Shown: positions 1 through 8,210 of the stretch, in pieces
Numbering within the stretch: the stretch's first letter is position 1
How the letters are laid out: the number at the start of each line of letters is the position of its first letter
DNA from: Amoebophilaceae bacterium UBA1467
Lineage (GTDB): Bacteria > Bacteroidota > Bacteroidia > Cytophagales > Amoebophilaceae
Direction: 5' to 3'
Length of the DNA stretch: 10,304 nt
NCBI GenBank assembly: GCA_002325615.1
Contig: DCSL01000083.1
Span: 6,913 to 17,216 of the forward strand
Translations under genes and position numbers: made by a program
Notes under the pieces: model-generated
Database searches by the model: none
What the model was told of the DNA's origin: nothing
The model's input: only the letters and a program-made list of their open reading frames with translations

Positions 1-2605
1 TGTAGCAAAACGCTTTTCTATTAGAACGCCCTACCCTACCCCGCATCTGGTGTAAATCTGACAAACCAAAAAGGTGGCTGTTATTGATAAAGATGGTGTT
101 GGTATTGGGAATATCCAGCCCTGATTCTATAATACTAGTGGCCACCAGTACATCGTACTCTCCTTGCATGAATCGGAGCATGCACTGCTCTAGCCGGATA
201 CCTTGCATTTGACCGTGGGCCACACCGATGCGACAGTCAGGTACGAGCTTGTGAATCATGTTGGCTACCTCCTCAATGTCCCCCACTCTATTATGCACAA
301 AGAATACCTGCCCTCCTCGCTGAATTTCGTAGTCAATGGCGTCTTTGATCAATGTTGGGTCAAAGGCATGGATCGACGTGGCCACAGGCTGCCTGTTGGG
401 AGGAGGCGTAGTAATGATACTGAGGTCTCGTGCTCCCATGAGGGAAAAATGGAGGGTTCTAGGAATAGGTGTGGCGGTGAGTGTGAGCACGTCCACATTG
501 ACCCGTAGTTGTTTTAGATATTCTTTGGCCTTGACACCAAATTTCTGTTCCTCGTCGATGATGAGCAACCCAAGATCGTGGAATTGAACCGTTGTGCTCA
601 GGATTCTGTGTGTACCAATGAGGATTTGGACCTTGCCAGCTGCAGTGGCTTCCAAAGTTTCTTTGATCTCTTGGGCAATCTTGAAACGGTTGATATAAGC
701 AATGTTAACATCAAAATTTGCCAGCCTGGTGCGGAAAGAATTATAATGTTGCAAGGCTAGGATGGTAGTGGGCACTAGCACGGCTACTTGCTTGTTGTCA
801 TTGATGGCCTTAAAAGCAGCACGGATGGCTATTTCAGTTTTTCCAAAGCCCACATCGCCACAAATTAGGCGGTCCATGGGGTAAGGTGCTTCCATGTCTT
901 TTTTCACCGCTCCTGTGGCCACTACTTGGTCAGGCGTGTCTTCGTAAATGAAGGAGGACTCTAATTCAGCTTGTAAAAAGCTGTCCGAGCTAAAGGGAAA
1001 GCCTGGGGTTTGTTTGCGCTTACCGTACAGCTGAATGAGCTCTTTGGCAATGTCTTTGATTTTGGTTTTAACTTTTTTCTTTTTCTGGTCCCATGCTGAT
1101 GATCCTAGCTTGGTAATCGTGGGCACGACGCCCTCTCTTCCGGTGTATTTGGAAATCTTGTGCAGAGACTGGAGACCAATATAGACAAGGTCGTCGTCTT
1201 TGTAGAGCAGGCGCACGACTTCTTGCTGCTTGTCATTGATAGCTACTTTGCTGAGTCCTGCAAAACGCCCAATGCCATAATCAATGTGCACTACATAGTC
1301 GCCTGGTTGTAAGGTGTGTAACTCACGCAGGGTAATGGCTTTGGTCTTGGAATACCGCTTGGGAGATTTGGAGCGGTAGTAACGGCCAAAAAGCTGGTGG
1401 TCGGTATAGCATGCAATACCCATCTGGTGGTCTATGAAGCCTTGGTGCAGGCCCAGGAAGAGTGCTTTGAAATGGACGGTATCATCTAGTGCTGCGAGTA
1501 AGCTCCGCAGCCGGTCAAACTGCCCAGCTGATTCTGCCGTGATGATGTTGTCCCAACCCCTGGCTTGGTTTTCACGCAAATTTTCAGCCAGCAGCGCAAA
1601 GTTTTGATTGAAGGTAGGCTGGGCCGATGCCTCGTACGTGATCACCTCGTGAGGGATAGCATAAAAGCGCTTACCAAACTCAATGGTGGCCAATCTTTGC
1701 AAGGATTGGGTCCAGCTGGCTGGGGTTTCCCAGCGTGATGCTGGCAACGGTAAGGCGTCGGCAGTCTTTTCCTGAAAAACTTTGGTGGCCTGTGCATATC
1801 TTTTTTCAATGGCAGCCAGTACGAGCTCTTGGTCCTTGATCCACACGAGTGTATCTGGGCACAAATAGTCCAGCAACGACTGGTGGGCCAACGGGGTAGT
1901 TTGTGCTTGTAGATTAGGCAAAACGATTGCTTGCGAAACGGCTTCCAACGAGTGCTGACTGGTAGGGTCAAAGGTCCGGATGCTTTCTATCTCTTGGCCC
2001 CAAAGCGCTAGCCGAAAAGGCAGCTGGTAAGCATAGGAAAAGATATCGATGACGCCACCACGAATAGAAAACTGGCCAGCTTCGTAGACAAAGTCTGTTT
2101 TCTCAAAACTTTGCTCCAGGAGTCGGGAGGCCACAACAGAAGTGATAAGCTCCTCCCCTACATGAAGCGTCCATGTATTTTTTGCCAGAACTTCCTGATG
2201 AACCACCTTTTCAGGCAGGGCTTCTGGATAAGTCACTACCAGAGGAGCCTGGGGCTCGGGATGGTGGAGGCAATGCAGCACTTCCGCACGCATCAGCTGG
2301 TCAGCATTGTCTGTTATAGCGGAAGAATAAGGTGGATTGTGGAAAACAGGATACAACAAGACATTGTCTGGGCCCAGGAGATACTGCAGGTCGCTATAAA
2401 AATAAGCTGCCTCCTCTTTGTCGTGCAAAATGAATAATTGTGTAGTAGCCGTATGCTTATAAATACCAGCGGCTAACACAGCATCTAGGCTGCCGACAAC
2501 ACCCTTAAGATGTACACGCTGGCCAGCAGACGCACGAAGTCTATCGACCCACGCGCCTACCCACCCATCCTGTTCGTACAGGGCTACAAGCTCTTTTACT
2601 TGCAA
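1..2605 (-). CDS. mfd: Transcription-repair coupling factor Mfd (3' end beyond window)
   Basis: Mfd is an ATP-driven DNA translocase that pushes stalled RNA polymerase off lesions and recruits UvrA for excision repair. The minus frame is open from 2605 to the window edge, about 868 residues. From the N-terminus it shows a UvrB-like module (RGGVIDIF at residues 182-189) and the RNA-polymerase-interacting domain (GDYVVHIDYGIG from residue 435). A linker with AWDQKKKKVKTKIKD follows, then the superfamily 2 motor: Walker A GDVGFGKTE (583-591), Walker B DEEQ (684-687), motif III TATPIPRT (from 710) and motif VI QMRGRVGRS (853-861). The family is usually about 1,100 residues, so the last ~240, including the C-terminal UvrA-contact domain, are missing here. 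An in-frame TAA at 2621-2623 leaves only five codons before TTG at 2605, and no ATG comes before about residue 105, so TTG is the likely start. No frameshift was found. It is divergent from polA. Confidence 0.96.
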   Translation of the reverse strand, partial: MQVKELVALYEQDGWVGAWVDRLRASAGQRVHLKGVVGSLDAVLAAGIYKHTATTQLFILHDKEEAAYFYSDLQYLLGPDNVLLYPVFHNPPYSSAITDNADQLMRAEVLHCLHHPEPQAPLVVTYPEALPEKVVHQEVLAKNTWTLHVGEELITSVVASRLLEQSFEKTDFVYEAGQFSIRGGVIDIFSYAYQLPFRLALWGQEIESIRTFDPTSQHSLEAVSQAIVLPNLQAQTTPLAHQSLLDYLCPDTLVWIKDQELVLAAIEKRYAQATKVFQEKTADALPLPASRWETPASWTQSLQRLATIEFGKRFYAIPHEVITYEASAQPTFNQNFALLAENLRENQARGWDNIITAESAGQFDRLRSLLAALDDTVHFKALFLGLHQGFIDHQMGIACYTDHQLFGRYYRSKSPKRYSKTKAITLRELHTLQPGDYVVHIDYGIGRFAGLSKVAINDKQQEVVRLLYKDDDLVYIGLQSLHKISKYTGREGVVPTITKLGSSAWDQKKKKVKTKIKDIAKELIQLYGKRKQTPGFPFSSDSFLQAELESSFIYEDTPDQVVATGAVKKDMEAPYPMDRLICGDVGFGKTEIAIRAAFKAINDNKQVAVLVPTTILALQHYNSFRTRLANFDVNIAYINRFKIAQEIKETLEATAAGKVQILIGTHRILSTTVQFHDLGLLIIDEEQKFGVKAKEYLKQLRVNVDVLTLTATPIPRTLHFSLMGARDLSIITTPPPNRQPVATSIHAFDPTLIKDAIDYEIQRGGQVFFVHNRVGDIEEVANMIHKLVPDCRIGVAHGQMQGIRLEQCMLRFMQGEYDVLVATSIIESGLDIPNTNTIFINNSHLFGLSDLHQMRGRVGRSNRKAFCY

Positions 2606-2637
2606 TGCAAAGTAGTATGATTATATAAATAATACGT

Positions 2638-2645
2638 CAAAAGTA
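2638..2645 (-). promoter_or_regulatory. Putative -7 promoter box for mfd
   Basis: Read on the minus strand this is TACTTTTG, a full match to the Bacteroidota -7 consensus TAnnTTTG. Transcription would begin near 2630, giving a leader of about 25 bases before the TTG start at 2605. The matching -33 element is poor: only a T-run lies at about the right distance (2668-2670), and the nearest TTTG is 28 bases upstream. The call rests on the -7 box and its position. Confidence 0.4.
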
Positions 2646-2705
2646 AGGAATTACGATGAGATGCGTAAAATGCACAAATGCTTGCAGTATTATCAGATGC
2701 ACCCT

Positions 2706-2722
2706 CAGGCATTTTATGCTTG
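2706..2722. repeat. Short hairpin upstream of polA
   Basis: CAGGCAT and ATGCTTG are inverted around a TTT loop. Six Watson-Crick pairs and one G-T pair form the 7-bp stem. On the plus strand it is followed at once by the pyrimidine tract at 2724-2750. The role is unknown; a transcript end or a protein site are both possible. Confidence 0.4.
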
Positions 2723-2751
2723 GCTCTCCTTTCTTTCTTTCTTCTTCCCCA

Positions 2752-2779
2752 ATGCATTTGCAATCTTTGCAAATTGCAT
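2752..2779. repeat. 28-base imperfect palindrome upstream of polA
   Basis: The left arm ATGCA-TTTGCAA pairs with the right arm TTGCAAA-T-TGCAT, giving 12 base pairs with one bulged T and a three-base loop TCT. The symmetry suits either a dimeric regulator site or an RNA hairpin. It overlaps the weak candidate polA promoter at 2757-2787, so a bound protein there could affect polA. This is inference from symmetry only. Confidence 0.45.
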
Positions 2780-2978
2780 ATCCTTTGGCTACATCACACA
2801 TCAAAAACTGAGTCTAAAAAGGAGTACACAATTATAATTTAAAAGTACTCACCATCTTGCAAAATTATTCTCAGTTCCTGCAGCCAAAACTCAGCTAGTT
2901 AGTGTCATTTTAACCTGCTGCTGCATCAATCACTTAGGGGAAAAATTTGCCTCGCAAGCAGTGTCAATTTAAAATCTC

Positions 2979-5822
2979 ATGAGCCAAAATACGCCTAAAA
3001 AAAAACTCTTTCTCCTCGATGCCATGGCCCTGATCTACCGAGCACACTTTGCTTTTAGTAAAAATCCAAGGATCAACTCTAAGGGCATGAACACCAGTGC
3101 TGTACTGGGCTTTACCAACGCCCTCGTGGAGATTATCAACAAGGAAGCACCTACCCACCTGGCTGTCGCTTTTGATACAACTGCCCCTACTTTCAGGCAC
3201 CAAGCTTTCGAGGCCTACAAAGCGCACCGGGAAGCCCAACCAGAAGATATTACCCTGGCTATTCCTTATGTAAAAAAAATTGTTAGAGCCTTTCAGATAC
3301 CCGTACTAGAAAAAGAGGGCTACGAGGCCGATGACATCATAGGTACGCTGTCACGACAAGCGGCTCAGGGGGGCTTTGCGGTGTACATGATGACGCCTGA
3401 TAAGGACTTTTCCCAACTGGTGGATGACCATATCTATCTTTACAAACCTACTTCTCTGGGCAATGGGGCCACTGTACTGGGCAAGAAAGAAGTGCTGGCT
3501 CAGTGGGGAATCAAGCAGGTAGAGCAAGTTCGGGACATTTTGGGCTTACAAGGCGATGCCGTAGACAATATTCCTGGTATTCCTACGATTGGAGCAAAAA
3601 CAGCCCAAAAGCTAATCCATACTTTTGGTTCCATAGAAAATTTAGTGGCCAACGCTGGCCAGTTACAAGGCAAGCTGCGAGAAAATGTGCAAACTTATGG
3701 CCAACAAGGCATTCTCTCTAAAGAGCTCGCCACTATCCACACCAACGTTCCTCTGGCATTTGAGTTAGAACAAAGCTACTACCAAGGACCCGACGAGGAC
3801 CAACTCAAGGCCCTGTTCCATGAGCTAGAGTTTCGTACACTGTTGCAAAAGATCTTCGGTAAGGCAACAACCCCCACCGTGCAAAAGTCTACTGCCCAGA
3901 CAATCCTTTTTGAAATGGCCGAAAAAACCCCGATTAAAAAAGAGGCCCTTCCTATTCCCCCTTTTCTATCCACCCTGGCTAACACGCCGCACCAATACCA
4001 TCTCATAGATACGCCTGCGCTAAGAAAAGATCTAATTAAGCATCTGGCACTGCAAAAAGAGGTTTGTTTCGACACAGAGACCACCAGCCTAGATCCTCGC
4101 CAAGCCACCCTCTTGGGCATTGCTTTTACGTACTATCCTGGTGAAGCTTACTACGTACCACTGCCTGAAGACCAAACAGCAGCCAAGCAGGTCGTCCAAG
4201 AATTCAAAGCAGTGCTAGAAAGCACAACTATTTGCAAAATAGGGCAAAACCTCAAGTACGACATCAGCGTCTTGCAGCGGTATGGTGTTGCAGTCAGCAC
4301 GCCCCTCTTTGATACCATGCTGGCGCACTACCTACTTGTCCCTGACATGCGCCATAACCTTAACGTGATGGCAGAACAGTACTTGCACTACACACCACTT
4401 CCCATAGAAGCCTTAATTGGCCCCAGAGGTAAAAATCAAAAGAACATGCAAGCGGTAGACGTAGCTTTGGTCAAAGAATACGCTGGCGAGGATGCCGACA
4501 TCACGCTACAGGTTTACCAAAAATTGGCACCGGAAATCGCTATCCAAGGGCTTGAAAAATTACTCTATGAGGTCGAATTTCCTCTCGTCAATGTACTGGC
4601 TTTTATGGAAAATACAGGCGTCAAGGTAGATACGGGAGTCCTGGCAGTCCTTTCAGAAAAAATGGCACAAGAAAGCCAGGCACTAGCACAAGAAATCCAC
4701 ACCCTAGCAGGCGATATTTTTAATATTGCTTCCCCCAAACAGCTGGGCAATATCTTGTTTAGCAAATTGAAGCTCATCGAAAAACCCAAAAAAACTAAAA
4801 CAGGCCAGTATGCCACAGGCGAAGAAATCTTGCAAGCCCTGGCCAAGGAGCACCCTATTGTAGAAAAAATCATAGAGTACCGAGAAGTGCAAAAGCTCAA
4901 GTCCACCTATGTAGATGCCCTACCCACCATGATCAGCCCTGTAGATGGCATGATCCACACCTCGTACAACCAGGCCGTGGCCGTTACCGGAAGACTAAGT
5001 TCTACCCATCCCAACCTGCAAAACATCCCCATCCGCACAGAAAAAGGACGGGCCATCCGAAAAGCCTTTGTGCCCCGCAAGAATGACCATCTCTTGCTAT
5101 CTGCAGACTACTCGCAGATAGAACTGCGCATTATGGCCTCATTTGCCCAAGACCCCACTATGATAGCCGCCTTTCTGGCTGGCAAAGACATCCACCAAGC
5201 TACTGCCAGTCAGCTGTTCAAAGTACCTCTAGAAGACGTAGACAAGGACATGCGCCGCAAGGCAAAGACTGCCAATTTTGGCATCATCTACGGCATCTCT
5301 GCTTTTGGCCTAGCGCAACGGCTCAACATCCCTCGCAGCGAAGCAGCCTCCCTGATTCAGGCTTACTTTAAAGAATTTCCCGCCATCAAAGCATACATGG
5401 ATGCAGTGGTTGAAAAGGCTCAAGCACAAGGCTACGTCACCACCCTGCTGGGCAGGAAAAGGGAGCTCCGCGACATCAATTCCAGGAATTCAGTGCTTCG
5501 CGGCTTTGCAGCACGAAATGCCATCAACGCTCCCATCCAGGGAACGGCTGCAGAAATGATCAAACTGGCTATGATTCGCATCCACGCCTGGATGCTACAG
5601 GAACAACTCCGCTCCCGCATGGTCTTGCAAGTACACGATGAGTTGGTATTTGATGCCCACTACGAAGAAATCGCACTCTTACAGCAACATATTCCCAGCA
5701 TGATGAAAGGTGCGTTGCCCCTGGCAGTACCTATCGAGGTAGATGTGAAGGTAGGTACCAATTGGTCAGAGAGCCTAAATCAGTATCAACAAAATACAGC
5801 AGCACGCACAAGGACTGTATGA
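2979..5822 (+). CDS. polA: DNA polymerase I, with 5'-3' and 3'-5' exonuclease domains
   Basis: DNA polymerase I fills gaps in repair and removes RNA primers from Okazaki fragments. At 947 residues it is slightly longer than E. coli PolA (928). Residues 1-~290 are the FEN-like 5' nuclease: YEADDIIG (115-122), TPDKDF (139-144), GDAVDNIPG (192-200) and the helix-hairpin-helix IGAKTA. Residues ~340-530 are the proofreading domain, which looks active: D365 and E367 in DTET, D428 in GQNLKYD, and Y501/D505 in YAGED. The polymerase domain has motif A DYSQIELR (D710, E715), motif B with R759, K763, F767 and Y771, and motif C VHDE (885-888). F767 matches E. coli F762, the residue that disfavours dideoxynucleotides. 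The ATG start gives the expected KKLFLLDA beginning; no Shine-Dalgarno is visible. About 15 extra polar residues follow the usual NWSES end. Confidence 0.98.
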   Translation: MSQNTPKKKLFLLDAMALIYRAHFAFSKNPRINSKGMNTSAVLGFTNALVEIINKEAPTHLAVAFDTTAPTFRHQAFEAYKAHREAQPEDITLAIPYVKKIVRAFQIPVLEKEGYEADDIIGTLSRQAAQGGFAVYMMTPDKDFSQLVDDHIYLYKPTSLGNGATVLGKKEVLAQWGIKQVEQVRDILGLQGDAVDNIPGIPTIGAKTAQKLIHTFGSIENLVANAGQLQGKLRENVQTYGQQGILSKELATIHTNVPLAFELEQSYYQGPDEDQLKALFHELEFRTLLQKIFGKATTPTVQKSTAQTILFEMAEKTPIKKEALPIPPFLSTLANTPHQYHLIDTPALRKDLIKHLALQKEVCFDTETTSLDPRQATLLGIAFTYYPGEAYYVPLPEDQTAAKQVVQEFKAVLESTTICKIGQNLKYDISVLQRYGVAVSTPLFDTMLAHYLLVPDMRHNLNVMAEQYLHYTPLPIEALIGPRGKNQKNMQAVDVALVKEYAGEDADITLQVYQKLAPEIAIQGLEKLLYEVEFPLVNVLAFMENTGVKVDTGVLAVLSEKMAQESQALAQEIHTLAGDIFNIASPKQLGNILFSKLKLIEKPKKTKTGQYATGEEILQALAKEHPIVEKIIEYREVQKLKSTYVDALPTMISPVDGMIHTSYNQAVAVTGRLSSTHPNLQNIPIRTEKGRAIRKAFVPRKNDHLLLSADYSQIELRIMASFAQDPTMIAAFLAGKDIHQATASQLFKVPLEDVDKDMRRKAKTANFGIIYGISAFGLAQRLNIPRSEAASLIQAYFKEFPAIKAYMDAVVEKAQAQGYVTTLLGRKRELRDINSRNSVLRGFAARNAINAPIQGTAAEMIKLAMIRIHAWMLQEQLRSRMVLQVHDELVFDAHYEEIALLQQHIPSMMKGALPLAVPIEVDVKVGTNWSESLNQYQQNTAARTRTV

Positions 5823-5844
5823 AAAATATATCCCAGCAACCCCA

Positions 5845-5860
5845 TAGCGATAGTTCGCTA
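5845..5860. other. Small perfect hairpin after polA
   Basis: TAGCGA and TCGCTA pair perfectly around a TAGT loop, 23 bases after the polA stop. No T-run follows, so it is not a standard intrinsic terminator. It could protect the mRNA 3' end or separate polA from glyS. I saw nothing else in the 165-base polA-glyS gap: no promoter box, and no leader of the kind that regulates synthetase genes in Firmicutes. Confidence 0.35.
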
Positions 5861-5987
5861 CCAAGACACCGCAGAGTGTTACCAACCCATACTAAGTTGC
5901 TATTAAAGGCCATTATACGCCCCCACTAGCTCTGCATAAATGAGTGAATAAGGCTATCTTGGCGCTCCGTGATATCACGCATCATAA

Positions 5988-7490
5988 ATGCAGAAAATTA
6001 TGCACCCAACATGCCAAAAGACTGGCACTGAACTCCCACTGCAAGCCATTATTGCCCACGCCAAGGAGTATGGCTTTTTATACCCCTCTAGCGAGATCTA
6101 TGGTGGCTTGCAGGCGGTGTATGATTATGGTCCTTATGGGGCTGCCCTGAAGCGCAACCTGCAAACCTTGTGGTGGCAAAGTATGATCCAGTTACACGAA
6201 AACATCGTAGGCATTGACTCGGCCATCTTTATGCATCCTCGTACTTGGCAAGCCTCGGGACATATAGACAATTTCAGCGATCCGCTAATCGACAACAAAG
6301 ACTCTCAAAAACGGTACCGTGCAGATGTACTGATTGAAGACCACGCAGCGACGTTGGCGCAACAAGGCAATAAAAAAGCAGCTACAACCCTTCTCGAAGC
6401 CATGCACCACTTGCTTGTGGCCCAAGACTTCGTGGGCCTTCACCAGCTTATCATGTCTACAGGCATTCAGTGTCCTATTGCTGGAACTAGCAACTGGACA
6501 GCCGTGCGACAGTTCAACCTCATGTTTGCTACACAAGTAGGTGCTCTAGAAGAAGAAGCCAACACCCTCTATCTAAGGCCAGAAACAGCGCAAGGCATTT
6601 TTGTGAATTTCTTGAACGTTCAAAAAACAGTCCGCATGAAAGTGCCCTTTGGCATTGCACAAATCGGGAAGGCTTTTCGAAATGAGATTGTCGCTCGGCA
6701 GTTTATCTTCCGCATGCGCGAGTTTGAACAAATGGAAATGCAGTTTTTTGTAAGGCCTGGCACAGAAGCCTACTGGTTCGATTACTGGCAAGAGCAACGT
6801 TTACAGTGGCACCTGGCTCTAGGAATTCCCAGCAGCCAACTTAGCTTGCAAGCCCACAAAAACTTGGCCCACTATGCTCAGAAAGCAGTAGACATTGAGT
6901 ATACCTTTCCCTTCGGCCAAAAAGAAATAGAAGGTATTCATTCTAGAACAGATTTTGACCTTAAGAACCACCAAAACCACTCCAAAAAGAAGCTCGAATA
7001 CTTTGACCCAGAGATCCACCAAAACTATACCCCCTATGTCATCGAGACCTCACTAGGCTGCGACCGCTTGGTCCTTCTACTGCTGTGCCAAGGTCTTGTT
7101 CAGGAAACAGTGACAGAGGGTGAGCAGAAAAAGACCAGAACTTACCTAAAGCTGTCCCCTGCCCTAGCGCCTGTTAAAGCAGCTATCTTACCCTTAGTGA
7201 AAAAGGACGGCTTACCCGAAAAAGCCCGAAAGGTTTTTTCGGAACTACGCTTAGATTTTCCTTTGGTATACGAAGAAGGCCAGTCTATTGGCAAACGGTA
7301 TGCCCGGCAAGATTTGATTGGAACCCCTTACTGCATTACTGTGGATCACCAGACCCTAGAAGACGATACGGTCACGTTAAGAGAGCGGGACAACATGCAG
7401 CAACAACGCCTTCCAGTCCAGGCACTTAGGAATTATCTATTCGAAAAAGTAGCTTTGCAAACAATTTTAAAGAAGCTTGTGAATATCTAG
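5988..7490 (+). CDS. glyS: Glycyl-tRNA synthetase, homodimeric (eukaryote-like) type
   Basis: This class II enzyme charges tRNA-Gly with glycine in the cytoplasm. At 500 residues it is the single-chain form found in Bacteroidota, eukaryotes and archaea, not the two-subunit GlyQ/GlyS enzyme. Visible signatures are YGFLYPSSEIYGG (28-40), VGIDSAIFMHPRTW (74-87), DPLIDNKDSQKRYRADVLIE (98-117), RPETAQGIFVNF (197-208), motif 2 FRNEIVARQFIFRMREFEQ (230-248), GIHSRTDFDL (316-325) and motif 3 VIETSLGCDR (351-360). Residues ~390-495 form the anticodon-binding domain (GQSIGKRYARQDLIGTPYCI at 431-450). A stop codon lies directly before the first ATG at 5988; the second ATG at 6000 is an alternative start that I cannot exclude. 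No Shine-Dalgarno is visible. It follows polA by 165 bases on the same strand; co-transcription is possible but unsupported. Confidence 0.97.
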   Translation: MQKIMHPTCQKTGTELPLQAIIAHAKEYGFLYPSSEIYGGLQAVYDYGPYGAALKRNLQTLWWQSMIQLHENIVGIDSAIFMHPRTWQASGHIDNFSDPLIDNKDSQKRYRADVLIEDHAATLAQQGNKKAATTLLEAMHHLLVAQDFVGLHQLIMSTGIQCPIAGTSNWTAVRQFNLMFATQVGALEEEANTLYLRPETAQGIFVNFLNVQKTVRMKVPFGIAQIGKAFRNEIVARQFIFRMREFEQMEMQFFVRPGTEAYWFDYWQEQRLQWHLALGIPSSQLSLQAHKNLAHYAQKAVDIEYTFPFGQKEIEGIHSRTDFDLKNHQNHSKKKLEYFDPEIHQNYTPYVIETSLGCDRLVLLLLCQGLVQETVTEGEQKKTRTYLKLSPALAPVKAAILPLVKKDGLPEKARKVFSELRLDFPLVYEEGQSIGKRYARQDLIGTPYCITVDHQTLEDDTVTLRERDNMQQQRLPVQALRNYLFEKVALQTILKKLVNI

Positions 7491-7518
7491 AGGGAATAAC
7501 AGTGCCACTGATTTTCTC

Positions 7519-7534
7519 GCCTTGAAGGCAAGGC
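7519..7534. other. Hairpin between glyS and tRNA-Ala
   Basis: GCCTTG and CAAGGC form a perfect 6-bp stem around AAGG, 28 bases after the glyS stop. No T-run follows, so a terminator call is weak. The remaining bases up to the tRNA hold a 10-base palindrome, GTAAATTTAC (7565-7574), and no promoter I can support. Confidence 0.35.
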
Positions 7535-7590
7535 TGTGTACGCTCAGCGCAAAGGAGGCCTTGTGTAAATTTACGCAGAGAATAATTGTT

Positions 7591-7663
7591 GGGGAATTAG
7601 CTCAGTTGGTAGAGTGTCTCGATGGCATCGAGAAGGTCGGGGGTTCGACTCCCCCATTCTCCA
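7591..7663 (+). tRNA. tRNA-Ala, anticodon GGC
   Basis: A full cloverleaf can be folded by eye. The acceptor arm GGGGAAT pairs with ATTCTCC, including the G3-U70 wobble that alanyl-tRNA synthetase recognises. The D arm is GCTC/GAGT, with a G-T closing pair. The anticodon stem TCTCG/CGAGA encloses the loop ATGGCAT, anticodon GGC at 7624-7626, reading GCC and GCU-type alanine codons. The variable loop is AGGTC, and the T arm GGGGG/CCCCC holds TTCGACT. The discriminator base is A7663. CCA is not encoded (CG follows), so the tail must be added by nucleotidyltransferase. A T-run at 7682-7687 without a clear stem follows. Confidence 0.97.
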
Positions 7664-8135
7664 CGCTCTACTCAGTGGTTATTTTTTACAAAGGCAGAAG
7701 TTGCTAAAAATTCGTCCTGCTAATGCATTGTCAATACTGAATCACACCTTACCTGATGCAGCAATTTCTATTTGCAAATTCGAGACCTCTGTATGGCTTA
7801 GAATCATCTAAATAAACATTGTATAGTTGACAGAAAGGCTTTACATGCAATAATGTAAGCTTATCCTCCTTCTTCTGCTAACATCCACACTTACGAAATT
7901 TCCTAAAACTTGCTTTTTGGTCATGTGATAGGGGATTAATAGCCTGAGAGTCAGTAACCTAGGTGTGCTAAAGGCTTCCCTTATTTACAAGGCGCCATGC
8001 AATGGCCTCTATACTTTTTTCGCACCTAAATTACGACTAGCATGCTTCAAGTGAGCTTCTTGATTGGGAAACGGTTATATGTATATTTGCAAGCTTGTAT
8101 TTGGGCGCTTTTTCTTTAGGGAGAGACGTTATGTT
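7664..8135. other. 472-base gap between the tRNAs, no supported gene
   Basis: No reading frame here has a recognisable product or start signal; the longest are translations through the tRNAs or very short peptides. Visible structure: a bulged stem TTACAT/ATGTAA at 7838-7860; a bulged 11-bp stem closing a 26-base loop at 7930-7982; a 5-bp hairpin GCCAT-GCA-ATGGC at 7994-8006 with six T at 8015-8020; and the promoter-like pair at 8060-8089 before tRNA-Pro. The stretch 7930-8020 could encode a small structured RNA, but I recognise no known family in it. Confidence 0.6.
8060..8089 (+). promoter_or_regulatory. Putative Bacteroidota promoter for tRNA-Pro
   Basis: TATATTTG at 8082-8089 is an exact match to the -7 consensus TAnnTTTG. 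TTG at 8060-8062 lies exactly 19 bases upstream, the spacing known for the Bacteroides -33/-7 promoter. Transcription would start near 8095, leaving about a 40-base leader for RNase P to remove before tRNA-Pro at 8136. This is the best promoter match I found in the window. Confidence 0.55.
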
Positions 8136-8210
8136 CGGGGCGTAGCGTAGTCCGGTTATCGCGCCTGCTTTGGGAGCAGGAGGTCGCAGGTTCGAATCCT
8201 GCCGCCCCGA
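8136..8210 (+). tRNA. tRNA-Pro, anticodon TGG
   Basis: The acceptor arm CGGGGCG pairs with CGCCCCG, and the C1-G72 pair with discriminator A8210 is typical of bacterial tRNA-Pro. The anticodon stem CCTGC/GCAGG encloses the loop TTTGGGA, anticodon TGG at 8171-8173, the species able to read most or all CCN codons when U34 is modified. The T arm GCAGG/CCTGC holds TTCGAAT. CCA is not encoded (CTT follows). No intrinsic terminator follows directly; the first good one is at 8443-8486. Confidence 0.97.

Larger units (their letters stand above)
2606..2978. other. Divergent mfd/polA intergenic region, no gene
   Basis: This is 373 bases between two divergent start codons, clearly richer in A/T than the flanking genes and with no convincing reading frame in either direction. 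It contains a hairpin at 2706-2722, a 27-base run of pyrimidines at 2724-2750, an imperfect palindrome at 2752-2779, and a 6-bp inverted repeat GAGTAC/GTACTC at 2822-2827 and 2845-2850. A near-consensus promoter for polA may lie at 2757-2787 (TTTG, 18 bases, TATCCTTTG), but its -7 box has one base too many and would give a long leader of about 185 bases. No Shine-Dalgarno sequence precedes polA. Confidence 0.7.

Noticed and set aside
203..2437. Several plus- and minus-strand open frames of 60-109 codons inside 203-2437
   Set aside because: They overlap the continuous Mfd frame, which has every expected motif, and show no domain of their own.
2620..2640. TTGACG and TATAAT on the minus strand just before mfd
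   Set aside because: The spacer is only 9 bases, against about 17 needed for a sigma-70 type promoter, and the phylum uses a different consensus. The TACTTTTG box at 2638-2645 fits better.
7522..7811. Plus-strand open frames through tRNA-Ala, including the phrase GELAQLVE
   Set aside because: They are translations of the tRNA itself and have no family match beyond that artefact.
7756..7815. A 19-codon open frame starting MQQFLFANS in the gap between the tRNAs
   Set aside because: It has no ribosome binding site or family resemblance, and short frames of this size are expected by chance.
8130..8137. TATGTTCG as a promoter box for tRNA-Pro
   Set aside because: It overlaps the first bases of the mature tRNA, so transcription would start inside the gene.
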